Shown here one piece after another: positions 13,345-23,602 of a stretch of 64,000 nt of DNA. Within the stretch, counting starts at the first letter, position 1; every line of letters starts with the position of its first letter. The translations under genes and the position numbers were made by a program. Where the stretch lies: assembly GCA_021464245.1 (NCBI GenBank), contig JADCRB010000028.1:2713420-2777419 (forward strand). Reading direction: 5' to 3'. Under the pieces are notes generated by a model. The model was not told where the DNA came from. It was given only the letters and a program-made list of their open reading frames with translations, and did not search any database. The DNA is from Carallia brachiata. Taxonomy: Eukaryota; Streptophyta; Magnoliopsida; Malpighiales; Rhizophoraceae.

Positions 13345-15440
13345 TTTAGCCTCTTTATGAGACACAAATGGTCTTATGCAGCTAATAAATGCAAATTACG
13401 ATCAATGAACCTATTAGAGGGAATTGAATGCATTTAACACCCCAAAAGGTGTTGGAAATGGTTTTTGCATTGAAATGAAAGGTTTTTTTAAGCATTTAAA
13501 CTTCATTCAAGTTTAATTTGGGTTAAATAAGCCATTAAAATGCAAGAAAATCACTTATTTGCAAGAAATGAAGTAATTTAGCCTCTTTATTCATGACACA
13601 AATGGTCTTATGCAACTAATAAATGCAAATTATGATCAATTGAACACTTATTAGAGGGAATTGAATGCATTTAACACCCCAAAAGGTGTTGGAAAATGTT
13701 TTTGTATTGAAATAAAGGTTTTTGTAAGCATTTATAATTAATTTAAGTTTAATTTTGGTCAAAAAAGCCATTAAAATGCAAGAAAATCACTTATTTCAAG
13801 AAATAAAGTATTTAGCACTTTATTCGTTACACAAATGGTCTTATGCAGCTAATAAATGCAAATTACGATCAATTGAACACTTATTAGAGGGAATTGAATG
13901 CATTTAACACCCCAAAAGGTGTTGGAAATGGTTTTTGCATTGAAATTAAAGGTTTTTGTAAGCATTTATTAATTTAAGTTTAATTTTGGTCAAAAAAGCC
14001 ATTAAAATGCAAGAAAATCACTTATTTTCAAGAAATAAAGTAATTTAGCATTTTTATTCGTTACACAAATGGTCTTATGCAACTAATAAGTGCAAATTTT
14101 GATCAATTGCACACTAATTAGAGGCAATTGAATTCATTTAACTCCCCAAAAGGTTTTGGAAATAGTTTTTGCATTGAAATTAAAAGTTTTTGTAAGCATT
14201 TATACTTAATTTAAGTTTAATTTGGGTTAAATAAGTCATTAAAATGCAAGAAAATCACTTATTTGCAAGAAATGAAGTGATTTAGCCTCTTTATTCGTGA
14301 CACAAATGGTCTTATGCAACCAATAAATGCAAATTTTGATCAATTGCACACCTATTGGAGGGAATTGAAAGCATTTAACACCCCAAAAGGTGTTGGAAAT
14401 GGTTTTTACATTGAAAGTAAAGGTTTTTGTAAGCATTTATGCTTAATTTAAGTTTAATTTGGGTTAAATAAGCCATTAAATGCAAGAAAATCACTTATTT
14501 TCAAGAAATAAAGTAATTTAGCCTCTTTATTTGTGACACAAATGGTCTTATGCAACTAATAAATGCAAATTATGATCAATTGAACACTTATTAGAGGGAA
14601 TTGAATGCATTTAACACCCCAAAAGGTGTTGGAAAAGGTTTTTGTAAGCATTTATACTTAATTTAAGTTTAATTTTGGTCAAATAAGCCATTAAAATGCA
14701 AGAAAATCACTTATTTTCAAGAAATAAAGTAATTTAGCATCTTTATTCGTTACACAAATGGTCTTATGCAGCTAATAAATGCCAATTACGATCAATTGAA
14801 CACTTATTAGAGGGAATTGAAAGCATTTAACACCCCAAAAGGTGTTGAAAATGGTTTTTGCATTGAAATTAAATGTTTTTGTAAGCATTTATACTTCATT
14901 TATGTTTAATTTGGGTTAAATAAGCCATTAAAATCCAAGAAAATCACTTATTTGCATGAAATGAAGTAATTTAGCCTCTTTATTCATGACACAAATGGTC
15001 TTATGCAACTAATAATTGCAAATTTTGATCAATTGCACACTAATTAGAGGGAATTAAATGCATTTAACACCCCAAAAGGTGTTGGAAATGGTTTTTGCAT
15101 TGAAATTAAAAGTTTTTGTAAGCATTTATACTTAATTTAAGTTTAATTTGGGTTAAATAAGTCATTAAAATGCAAGAAAATCACTTATTTGCAAGAAATG
15201 AAGTGATTTAGCCTCTTTATTCGTGACAAATGGTCTTATGCAACCAATAAATGCAAATTTTGATCAATTGCACACTTTGGAGGAATTGAAAGCATTTAAC
15301 ACCCCAAAAGGTGTTGGAAATGGTTTTTACATTGAAAGTAAAGGTTTTTGTAAGCATTTATGCTTAATTTAAGTTAATTTTATTTGGTTAAATAAGCCAT
15401 TTAAATGCAAGAAAATCACTTATTTTCAAGAAATAAATAA
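13345..15440. repeat. 9-monomer unit E-B-C'-D'-A + B-C-D-A, second copy
   Basis: Starts and types: 13345 E, 13577 B, 13811 C', 14044 D', 14281 A, 14517 B (short), 14733 C, 14970 D, 15207 A. Offsets from the 8506 block are 4,832-4,852 bp for every monomer. D' again shows GAGGCAATTGAATTC and AACTCCCCAAAAGGTTTTGG. The C at 14733 has ATGCCAATTACG and the following D has GAATTAAATGC. Indels are fewer than in the 8506 block, so this is the better reference for the C'-D' haplotype. Confidence 0.86.
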
Positions 15441-18400
15441 TTTAGCCTCTTTATTGTGACACAAATGGTCTTATGCAACTAATAAATGCAAATTAGGATC
15501 AATTGAACACTTATTAGAGGGAATTGAATGCATTTAACACCCCAAAAGGTGTTGGAAAAGGTTTTTGTATTGAAATTAAAGGTTTTTGTAAGCATTTATA
15601 CTTAATTTAAGTTTAATTTTGGTCAAATAAGCCATTAAAATGCAAGAAAATCACTTATTTTCAAGAAATGAAGTAATTTAGCATCTTTATTCATGACACA
15701 AATGGTCTTATGCAACTAATAAATGCAAATTACGATCAATTGAACACTTATTAGAGGGAATTGAATGCATTTAACACCCCAAAAGGTGTTGGAAAAGGTT
15801 TTTCATTGAAATTAAAGTTTTTGTAAGCATTTATACTTATTTAAGTTTAATTTGGGTTAAATAAGCCATTAAAATGCAAGAAAATCACTTATTTGCATGA
15901 AATGAAGTAATTTAGCCTCTTTATTCATGACACAAATGGTCTTATGCAACTAATAAATGCAAATTTTGATCAATTGCACACTAATTAGAGGGAATTGAAT
16001 GCATTTAACACCCCAAAAGGTGTTGGAAATGGTTTTTGCATTGAAATTAAAGATTTTTGTAAGCATTTATACTTAATTTAAGTTTAATTTGGGTTAAATA
16101 AGTCATTAAAATGCAAGAAAATCACTTATTTGCAAGAAATGAAGTATTTAGCCTCTTTATTTCGTGACACAAATGGTCTTATGCAACTAATAAATGCAAA
16201 TTTTGATCAATTGCAACTATATTGAGGGAATTGAAAGCATTTAACACCCAAAAGGTGTTGGAAATGGTTTTTATTGAAAGTAAAGGTTTTTGTAAGCATT
16301 TATGCTTAATTTAAGTTTAATTTGGGTTAAATAAGCCATTAAAATGCAAGAAAATCACTTATTTCAAGAAATAAGTAATTTAGCCTCTTATTGTGACACA
16401 AATGGTCTTATGCAACTAATAAATGCAAATTATGATCAATTGAACACTTATTAGAGGGAATTGAATGCATTTAACACCCCAAAAGGTGTTGGAAAAGGTT
16501 TTTGTAAGCATTTATAACTTATTTAAGTTTAATTTTGGTCAAATAAGCCATTAAAATGCAAGAAAATCACTTATTTTCAAGAAATAAAGTAATTTAGCAT
16601 CTTTATTCGTTACACAAATGGTCTTATGCAGCTAATAAATGCAAATTACGATCAATTGAACACTTATTAGAGGGAATTGAATGCATTTAACACCCCCAAA
16701 AGGTGTTGGAAAATGGTTTTTGCATTGAAATTAAAGTTTTTGTAAGCATTTATACTTCATTTAAGTTTAATTTGGGTTAAATAAGCCATTAAAATCAAGA
16801 AAATCACTTATTTGCATGAAATGAAGTAATTTAGCCTCTTTATTCATGACACAAATGGTCTTATGCAACTAATAATGCAAATTTTGATCAATTGCACACT
16901 ATTAGAGGGAATTGAATGCATTTAACACCCCAAAAGGTGTTGGAAATGGTTTTTGCATTGAAATTAAAAGTTTTTGTAAGCATTTATACTTAATTTAAGT
17001 TTAATTTGGGTTAAATAAGTCATTAAAATGCAAGAAAATCACTTATTTGCAAAAATGAAGTGATTTAGCCTCTTTATTCGTGACACAAATGGTCTTATGC
17101 AACCAATAAATGCAAATTTTGATCAATTGCACACTTTGGAGGGAATTGAAAGCATTTAACACCCAAAAGGTGTTGGAAATGGTTTTACATTGAAATAAAG
17201 GTTTTTGTAAGCATTTATGCTTAATTTAAGTTTAATTTGGGTTAAATAAGCCATTTAAATGCAAGAAAATCACTTATTTTCAAGAAATGAAGAAATTTAG
17301 CCTCTTTATTCATGACACAAATGGTCTTATGCAACTAATAAATGCAAATTATGATCAATTGAACACTTATTAGAGGGAATTGAATGCATTTAACACCCCA
17401 AAAGGTGTTGGAAAAGGTTTTTGTATTGAAATTAAAGGTTTTTTGTAAGCATTTATACTTAATTTAAGTTAATTTTGGTCAAATAAGCATTAAAATGCAA
17501 GAAAATCACTTATTTCAAGAAATAAGTAATTTAGCATCTTTATTCGTTACACAAATGGTCTTATGCAGCTAATAAATGCAAATTACGATCAATTGAACAC
17601 TTATTAGAGGGAATTGAATGCATTTAACACCCCAAAAGGTGTTGAAAAGGTTTTTGCATTGAAATTAAAGTTTTGTAAGCATTTATACTTATTTAAGTTT
17701 AATTTGGGTTAAATAAGCCATTAAATCCAAGAAATCACTTATTTGCAAGAAATGAAGTAATTTAGCCTCTTTATTCGACACAAATGGTCTTATGCAACTA
17801 ATAATGCAAATTTTGATCAATTGCACACTATTAGAGGGAATTGAATGCATTTAACACCCCAAAAGGTGTTGGAAATGGTTTTTGCATTGAAATTAAAGTT
17901 TTTGTAAGCATTTATACTTAATTTAAGTTTAATTTGGGTTAAATAAGTCCATTAAAATGCAAGAAAATCACTTATTTGCAAGAAATGAAGTGATTTAGCC
18001 TCTTTATTCGTGACACAAATGGTCTTATGCAACCAATAAATGCAAATTTTGATCAATTGCACACTTTTGAGGGAATTGAAAGCATTTAACACCCCAAAAG
18101 GTGTTGGAAATGGTTTTTACATTGAAAGTAAAGGTTTTTGTAAGCATTTATGCTTAATTTAAGTTTAATTTGGGTTAAATAAGCCATTTAAATGCAAGAA
18201 AATCACTTATTTTCAAGAAATAAAGTAATTTAGCCTCTTTATTTGTGACACAAATGGTCTTATGCAACTAATAAATGCAAATTATGATGATCAATTGACA
18301 CTTATTAGAGGGAATTGAATGCATTTAACACCCCAAAAGGTGTTGGAAAAGGTTTTTGTAAGCATTTATACTTAATTTAAGTTTAATTTTGGTCAAATAA

Positions 18401-19618
18401 GCCATTAAAATGCAAGAAAATCACTTATTTTCAAGAAATAAAGTAATTTAGCATCTTTATTCGTTACACAAATGGTCTTATGCAGCTAATAAATGCAAAT
18501 TACGATCAATTGAACACTTATTAGAGGGAATTGAAAGCATTTAACACCCCAAAAGGTGTTGAAAATGGTTTTTGCATTGAAATTAAATGTTTTTGTAAGC
18601 ATTTATACTTCATTTAAGTTTAATTTGGGTTAAATAAGCCATTAAAATCCAAGAAAATCACTTATTTGCATGAAATGAAGTAATTTAGCCTCTTTATTCA
18701 TGACACAAATGGTCTTATGCAACTAATAATGCAAATTTTGATCATTGCACACTAATTAGAGGGAATTGAATGCATTTAACACCCCAAAAGGTGTTGGAAA
18801 TGGTTTTTGCATTGAAAAAAAGTTTTTTGTAAGCATTTATACTTAATTAAGTTTAATTTGGGTTAAATAAGTCATTAAAATGCAAGAAAATCACTTATTG
18901 CAAGAAATGAAGTGATTTAGCCTCTTTATTCGTGACACAAATGGTCTTATGCAACCAATAAATGCAAATTTTGATCAATTGCACACCTGTTGGAGGGAAT
19001 CGAAAGCATTTAACACCCCAAAAGGTGTTGGAAATGGTTTTTACATTGAAAGTAAAGGTTTTTGTAAGCATTTATGCTTAATTTAAGTTTAATTTGGGTT
19101 AAATAAGCCATTTAAATGCAAGAAAATCACTTATTTTCAAGAAATAAAGTAATTTAGCCTCTTTATTGTGACACAATGGTCTTATGCAACTAATAAATGC
19201 AAATTATGATCAATTGAACACTTATTAGAGGGAATTGAATGCATTAACACCCCAAAAGGTGTTGGAAAAGGTTTTTGTATTGAATTAAAGGTTTTTGTAA
19301 GCATTTAACTAATTTGTTTAATTTTGGTCAAATAAGCCATTAAAATGCAAGAAAATCACTTATTTTCAAGAAATAAAGTAATTTAGCATCTTTATTCGTT
19401 ACACAAATGGTCTTATGCAGCTAATAAATGCCAATTACGATCAATTGAACACTTATTAGAGGGAATTGAAAGCATTTAACACCCCAAAAGGTGTTGAAAA
19501 AGGTTTTTACATTGAAATTAAACGTTTTTGTAAGCATTTATACTTCATTTATGTTTAATTTGGGTTAAATAAGCCATTAAAATCCAAGAAAATCACTTAT
19601 TTGCATGAAATGAAGTAA

Positions 19619-19855
19619 TTTAGCCTCTTTATTCATGACACAAATGGTCTTATGCAACTAATAATTGCAAATTTTGATCAATTGCACACTAATTAGAGGG
19701 AATTGAATGCATTTAACACCCCAAAAGGTGTTGGAAATGGTTTTTGCATTGAAATTAAAAGTTTTTGTAAGCATTTATACTTAATTTAAGTTTAATTTGG
19801 GTTAAATAAGTCATTAAAATGCAAGAAAATCACTTATTTGTAAGAAATGAAGTGA
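19619..19855. repeat. Monomer type D (reference copy)
   Basis: Type D opens with TTTAGCCTC and CATGACAC, then GCAACTAATAATTGC, followed by TTTTGATCAATTGCACAC and AATTAGAGGG. The middle carries GGTTTTTGCATTG and AAAAGTTTTTG. The 3' part has TAAGTCATTAAAATG and ends in GTAAGAAATGAAGTG; many other D copies have GCAAGAAATG there. It shares the TTGATCAA/TTGCACAC block with type A and not with B, C or E, so D and A form one of two monomer clades. D follows C, or the fused types E/C and G, and precedes A almost everywhere. Confidence 0.9.
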
Positions 19856-20092
19856 TTTAGCCTCTTTATTCGTGACACAAATGGTCTTATGCAACCAATA
19901 ATTGCAAATTTTGATCAATTGCACACCTATTGGAGGGAATTGAAAGCATTTAACACCCCAAAAGGTGTTGGAAATGGTTTTTACATTGAAAGTAAAGGTT
20001 TTTGTAAGCATTTATGCTTAATTTAAGTTTAATTTGGGTTAAATAAGCCATTTAAATGCAAGAAAATCACTTATTTTCAAGAAATAAAGTAA
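19856..20092. repeat. Monomer type A (reference copy)
   Basis: Type A opens with TTTAGCCTC and CGTGACAC, then GCAACCAATA, TTTTGATCAATTGCACAC and the private block TGGAGGGAATTGAAAGC. Its middle has TTTTTACATTGAAAGTAAAGG and then CATTTATGCTTAATT. It ends with GCCATTTAAATGC, TTTCAAGAAATAAAG. This copy reads AATAATTGC where most A copies read AATAAATGC, so it has a D-like patch. A is the most faithfully kept member of the unit and closes each B-C-D-A, E-B-C-D-A or G-D-A unit. The D/A boundary region is also where chance minus-strand 65-codon reading frames recur. Confidence 0.9.
19904..19922. other. TTGATCAA-centred imperfect dyad in types A and D (representative)
   Basis: GCAAATTTTGATCAATTGC contains the perfect 8-bp palindrome TTGATCAA (19911-19918) with outer GCAA and TTGC arms. 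It is found in A and D monomers. In B the palindrome becomes ATGATCAA and in C and E ACGATCAA, with TTGAAC instead of TTGCAC downstream, so the element is specific to one clade. It lies about 75 bp before the AACACC/GGTGTT dyad of the same monomer. A protein-binding role is possible but not shown. Confidence 0.65.
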
Positions 20093-20329
20093 TTTAGCCT
20101 CTTTATTTGAGACACAAATGGTCTTATGCAGCTAATAAATGCAAATTACGATCAATTGAACGCTTATTAGAGGGAATTGAATGCATTTAACGCCCTAAAA
20201 GGTGTTGGAAATGGTTTTTGCATTGAAATGAAAGGTTTTTTTAAGCATTTAAACTTCATTCAAGTTTAATTTGGGTTAAATAAGCGATTAAAATGCAAGA
20301 AAATCACTTATTTGCAAGAAATGAAGTAA
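20093..20329. repeat. Monomer type E (reference copy)
   Basis: Type E opens with TGAGACAC (TGTGACAC in many copies), then GCAGCTAATAAATGC and AATTACGATCAATTGAACG. This copy carries AACGCCCTAAAAGG in place of the usual AACACCCCAAAAGG. The middle is GAAATGAAAGG and a long T run, TTTTTTTAAGCATTTAAAC, then CTTCATTCAAG and AAGCGATTAAAATG. E is the optional member: its presence turns the tetramer B-C-D-A into a pentamer. Its first half resembles C, so it probably arose from a C-like monomer; that origin is inference. Confidence 0.88.
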
Positions 20330-20566
20330 TTTAGCCTCTTTATTCATGACACAAATGGTCTTATGCAACTAATAAATGCAAATTATGATCAATTGAACAC
20401 TTATTAGAGGGAATTGAATGCATTTAACACCCCAAAAGGTGTTGGAAAAGGTTTTTGTATTGAAATTAAAGGTTTTTGTAAGCATTTATACTTAATTTAA
20501 GTTTAATTTTGGTCAAATAAGCCATTAAAATGCAAGAAAATCACTTATTTTCAAGAAATAAAGTAA
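20330..20566. repeat. Monomer type B, full-length form (reference copy)
   Basis: Type B opens with CATGACAC after E, or TGTGACAC after A, then GCAACTAATAAATGC and AATTATGATCAATTGAACA. The middle is GGAAAAGGTTTTTGTATTG, then AAAGGTTTTTGTAAGC. The 3' part reads TTTTGGTCAAATAAGCC and TTTCAAGAAATAAAG, and the next monomer starts with TTTAGCATC instead of TTTAGCCTC. The two GGTTTTTGTA copies inside B, 21 bp apart, are the substrate for a recurrent 21-bp deletion annotated separately. One variant (for example 41098-41332) has GGAAAATGTTTTTG and CATTTATAATTAATT. Confidence 0.9.
20426..20443. other. Intramonomer dyad AACACC-CCAAAA-GGTGTT (representative)
   Basis: AACACC (20426-20431) and GGTGTT (20438-20443) are perfect inverted repeats flanking a 6-bp loop, CCAAAA. 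The element occurs at about base 96 of most monomers of every type, so roughly once per 237 bp. Some types carry lesions: several E copies read AACGCC with loop CTAAAA, the zone-1 E copies read TGTCTT in the right arm, and D' reads AACTCC and GGTTTT. Short dyads are common in centromeric satellites of several lineages and may extrude as cruciforms. A function here is inference. Confidence 0.8.
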
Positions 20567-20802
20567 TTTAGCATCTTTATTCGTTACACAAATGGTCTTA
20601 TGCAGCTAATAAATGCAAATTACGATCAATTGAACACTTATTAGAGGGAATTGAATGCATTTAACACCCCAAAAGGTGTTGAAAAAGGTTTTTGCATTGA
20701 AATTAAACGTTTTTGTAAGCATTTATACTTCATTTAGTTTAATTTGGGTTAAATAAGCCATTAAAATCCAAGAAAATCACTTATTTGCATGAAATGAAGT
20801 AA
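20567..20802. repeat. Monomer type C (reference copy)
   Basis: Type C opens with TTTAGCATC and CGTTACAC, then GCAGCTAATAAATGC and AATTACGATCAATTGAACA. The middle has AAACGTTTTTGTAAGC, then CTTCATTTAGTTTAATTTGG (many copies have CTTCATTTATG or CTTCATTTAAG). The 3' part has AAAATCCAAG and TTTGCATGAAATGAAG. C nearly always follows B and precedes D. A subset of C copies carries ATGCCAATT or ATGCCAAATT in place of ATGCAAATT (near 6911, 14780, 19430, 33228 and 43120). Confidence 0.9.
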
Positions 20803-23386
20803 TTTAGCCTCTTTATTCATGACACAAATGGTCTTATGCAACTAATAATTGCAAATTTTGATCAATTGCACACTAATTAGAGGGAATTGAATGCATTTAA
20901 CACCCCAAAAGGTGTTGGAAATGGTTTTTGCATTGAAATTAAAAGTTTTTGTAAGCATTTATACTTAATTTAAGTTTAATTTGGGTTAAATAAGTCATTA
21001 AAATGCAAGAAAATCACTTATTTGTAAGAAATGAAGTGATATTAGCCTCTTTATTCGTGACACAAATGGTCTTATGCAACCAATAAATGCAAATTTTGAT
21101 CAATTGCACACTTGTTGGAGGGAATCGAAAGCATTTAACACCCCAAAAGGTGTTGGAAATGGTTTTTACATTGAAAGTAAAGGTTTTTGTAAGCATTTAT
21201 GCTTAATTTAAGTTTAATTTGGGTTAAATAAGCCATTTAAATGCAAGAAAATCACTTATTTCAAGAAATAAAGTAATTTAGCCTCTTTATTTGTGACACA
21301 AATGGTCTTATGCAACTAATAAATGCAAATTATGATCAATTGAACACTTATTAGAGGGAATTGAATGCATTTAACACCCCAAAAGGTGTTGGAAAGGTTT
21401 TTGTATTGAAATTAAAGGTTTTTGTAAGCATTTATACTTCATTTAAGTTTAATTTGGTCAAATAAGCCATTAAAATGCAAGAAAATCACTTATTTTCAAA
21501 AATAAAGTAATTTAGCCTCTTTATTCGTTACACAAATGGTCTTATGCGCTAATAAATGCAAATTACGATCAATTGAACACTTATTAGAGGGAATTGAATG
21601 CATTTAACACCCCAAAAGGTGTTGGAAAATGTTTTTGTATTGAAATTAAAGGTTTTTGTAAGCATTTATACTTCATTTTAGTTTAATTTGGGTTAAATAA
21701 GCCATTAAAATCCAAGAAAATCACTTATTTGCATGAAATGAAGTAATTTAGCCTCTTTATTCATGACACAAATGGTCTTATGCAACTAATAATGCAAATT
21801 TTGATCAATTGCACACTAATTAGAGGGAATTGAATGCATTTAACACCCCAAAAGGTGTTGGAAATGGTTTTTGCATTGAAATTAAAGTTTTTGTAAGCAT
21901 TTATACTTAATTTAAGTTTAATTTGGGTTAAATAAGTCATTAAAATGCAAGAAAATCACTTATTTGTAAGAAATGAAGTGATTTAGCCTCTTTATTCGTG
22001 ACACAAATGGTCTTATGCAACCAATAAATGCAAATTTTGATCAATTGCACACTATTGGAGGGAATTGAAAGCATTTAACACCCCAAAAGGTGTTGGAAAT
22101 GGTTTTTACATTGAAAATTTTTTGTAAGCATTTATGCTTAATTTAAGTTTAATTTGGTTAAAAAGCCATTTAAATGCAAGAAAATCACTTATTTTCAAGA
22201 AATAAAGTAATTTAGCCTCTTTATTTGTGACACAAATGGTCTTATGCAGCTAATAAATGCAAATTACGATCAATTGAACACTTATTAGAGGGAATTGAAT
22301 GCATTTAACACCCCAAAAGGTGTTGGAAATGGTTTTTGCATTGAAATTAAAGGTTTTTTTAAGCATTTAAACTTCATTCAAGTTTTATTTGGGTTAAATA
22401 AGCCATTAAATGCAAGAAAATCACTTATTTGCAAGAAATGAAGTAATTTAGCCTCTTTATTCATGACACAAATGGTCTTATGCAACTAATAAATGCAAAT
22501 TATGATCAATTGAACACTTATTAGAGGGAATTGAATGCATTTAACACCCCAAAAGGTGTTGGAAAAGGTTTTGTATTGAAATTAAAGGTTTTTGTAAGCA
22601 TTTATACTTAATTTAAGTTTAATTTTGGTCAAATAAGCCATTAAAATGCAAGAAAATCACTTATTTTCAAAATGAAGTAATTTAGCATCTTTATTCGTTA
22701 CACAAATGGTCTTATGCAGCTAATAAATGCAAATTACGATCAATTGAACACTTATTAGAGGGAATTGAATGCATTTAACACCCCAAAAGGTGTTGGAAAT
22801 GGTTTTTGCATTGAAATTAAAGTTTTTGTAAGCATTTACTTCATTTAAGTTTAATTTGGGTTAAATAAGCCATTAAAATCAAGAAAATCACTTATTTGCA
22901 TGAAATGAAGTAATTTAGCCTCTTTATTCATGACACAAATGGTCTTATGCAACTAATAATGCAAATTTTGATCAATTGCACACTAATTAGAGGGAATTGA
23001 ATGCATTTAACACCCCAAAAGGTGTTGGAAATGGTTTTTGCATTGAAATTAAAGTTTTTTGTAAGCATTTATACTTAATTTAAGTTTAATTTGGGTTAAA
23101 TAAGTCATTAAAATGCAAGAAAATCACTTATTTGTAAGAAATGAAGTGATTTAGCCTCTTTATTCGTGACACAAATGGTCTTATGCAACCAATAAATGCA
23201 AATTTTGATCAATTGCACACCTATTGGAGGGAATTGAAAGCATTTAACACCCCAAAAGGTGTTGGAAATGGTTTTTACATTGAAAGTAAAGGTTTTTGTA
23301 AGCATTTATGCTTAATTTAAGTTTAATTTGGGTTAAATAAGCCATTTAAATGCAAGAAAATCACTTATTTTCAAGAAATAAAGTAA

Positions 23387-23602
23387 TTTAGCCTCTTTAT
23401 TTGTGACACAAATGGTCTTATGCAACTAATAAATGCAAATTATGATCAATTGAACACTTATTAGAGGGAATTGAATGCATTTAACACCCCAAAAGGTGTT
23501 GGAAAAGGTTTTTGTAAGCATTTATACTTAATTTAAGTTTAATTTTGGTCAAATAAGCCATTAAAATGCAAGAAAATCACTTATTTTCAAGAAATAAAGT
23601 AA
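23387..23602. repeat. Monomer type B, short form with a 21-bp deletion (reference copy)
   Basis: This B copy is 216 bp rather than 237 bp. It reads GGAAAAGGTTTTTGTAAGC where full-length B has two GGTTTTTGTA elements separated by TTGAAATTAAA. Loss of one element plus the intervening 11 bp accounts exactly for 21 bp. The same junction is seen near 6773, 9799, 11629, 12545, 14634, 16494, 18349, 23508, 25584, 28596 and 30687. I did not see it before about 6.7 kb or after about 30.7 kb. A single slippage or short-homology deletion, later copied with its higher-order unit, is the simplest explanation. Confidence 0.88.

Larger units (their letters stand above)
15441..20092. repeat. Run of five B-C-D-A tetramers
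   Basis: Tetramers start at 15441, 16379, 17296, 18229 and 19153. Inner starts are 15677 C, 15911 D, 16147 A; 16593 C, 16830 D, 17064 A; 17530 C, 17761 D, 17994 A; 18447 C, 18684 D, 18916 A; 19382 C, 19619 D, 19856 A. Lengths are 917-940 bp. B is the 21-bp-deleted form at 16379 and 18229 and full length at 15441, 17296 and 19153. The C at 15677 has a CATGACAC/GCAACT 5' end followed by the C-type ACGATC. A 3-bp duplication (ATGATGATC) lies at about 18285. No E monomer occurs in these 4.65 kb. Confidence 0.87.
19619..20802. repeat. Reference pentamer D-A-E-B-C, cleanest higher-order unit
   Basis: Five consecutive monomers start at 19619 (D), 19856 (A), 20093 (E), 20330 (B) and 20567 (C), with spacings of 237, 237, 237, 237 and 236 bp. 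The stretch is almost free of indels and carries nearly all the type-diagnostic variants, so it serves as the yardstick for the rest of the array. The unit is about 1,184 bp, or 5 x 237. Read as a circle it is the same order as E-B-C-D-A elsewhere. Within the unit, neighbouring monomers differ by many substitutions, whereas same-type monomers in other units are far more alike, which is the usual mark of a higher-order repeat. Confidence 0.93.

Noticed and set aside
20430..20437. CCCCAAAA as a ciliate-type telomere repeat
   Set aside because: It occurs once per monomer as part of the dyad and loop and is never tandem, so it is not telomeric.
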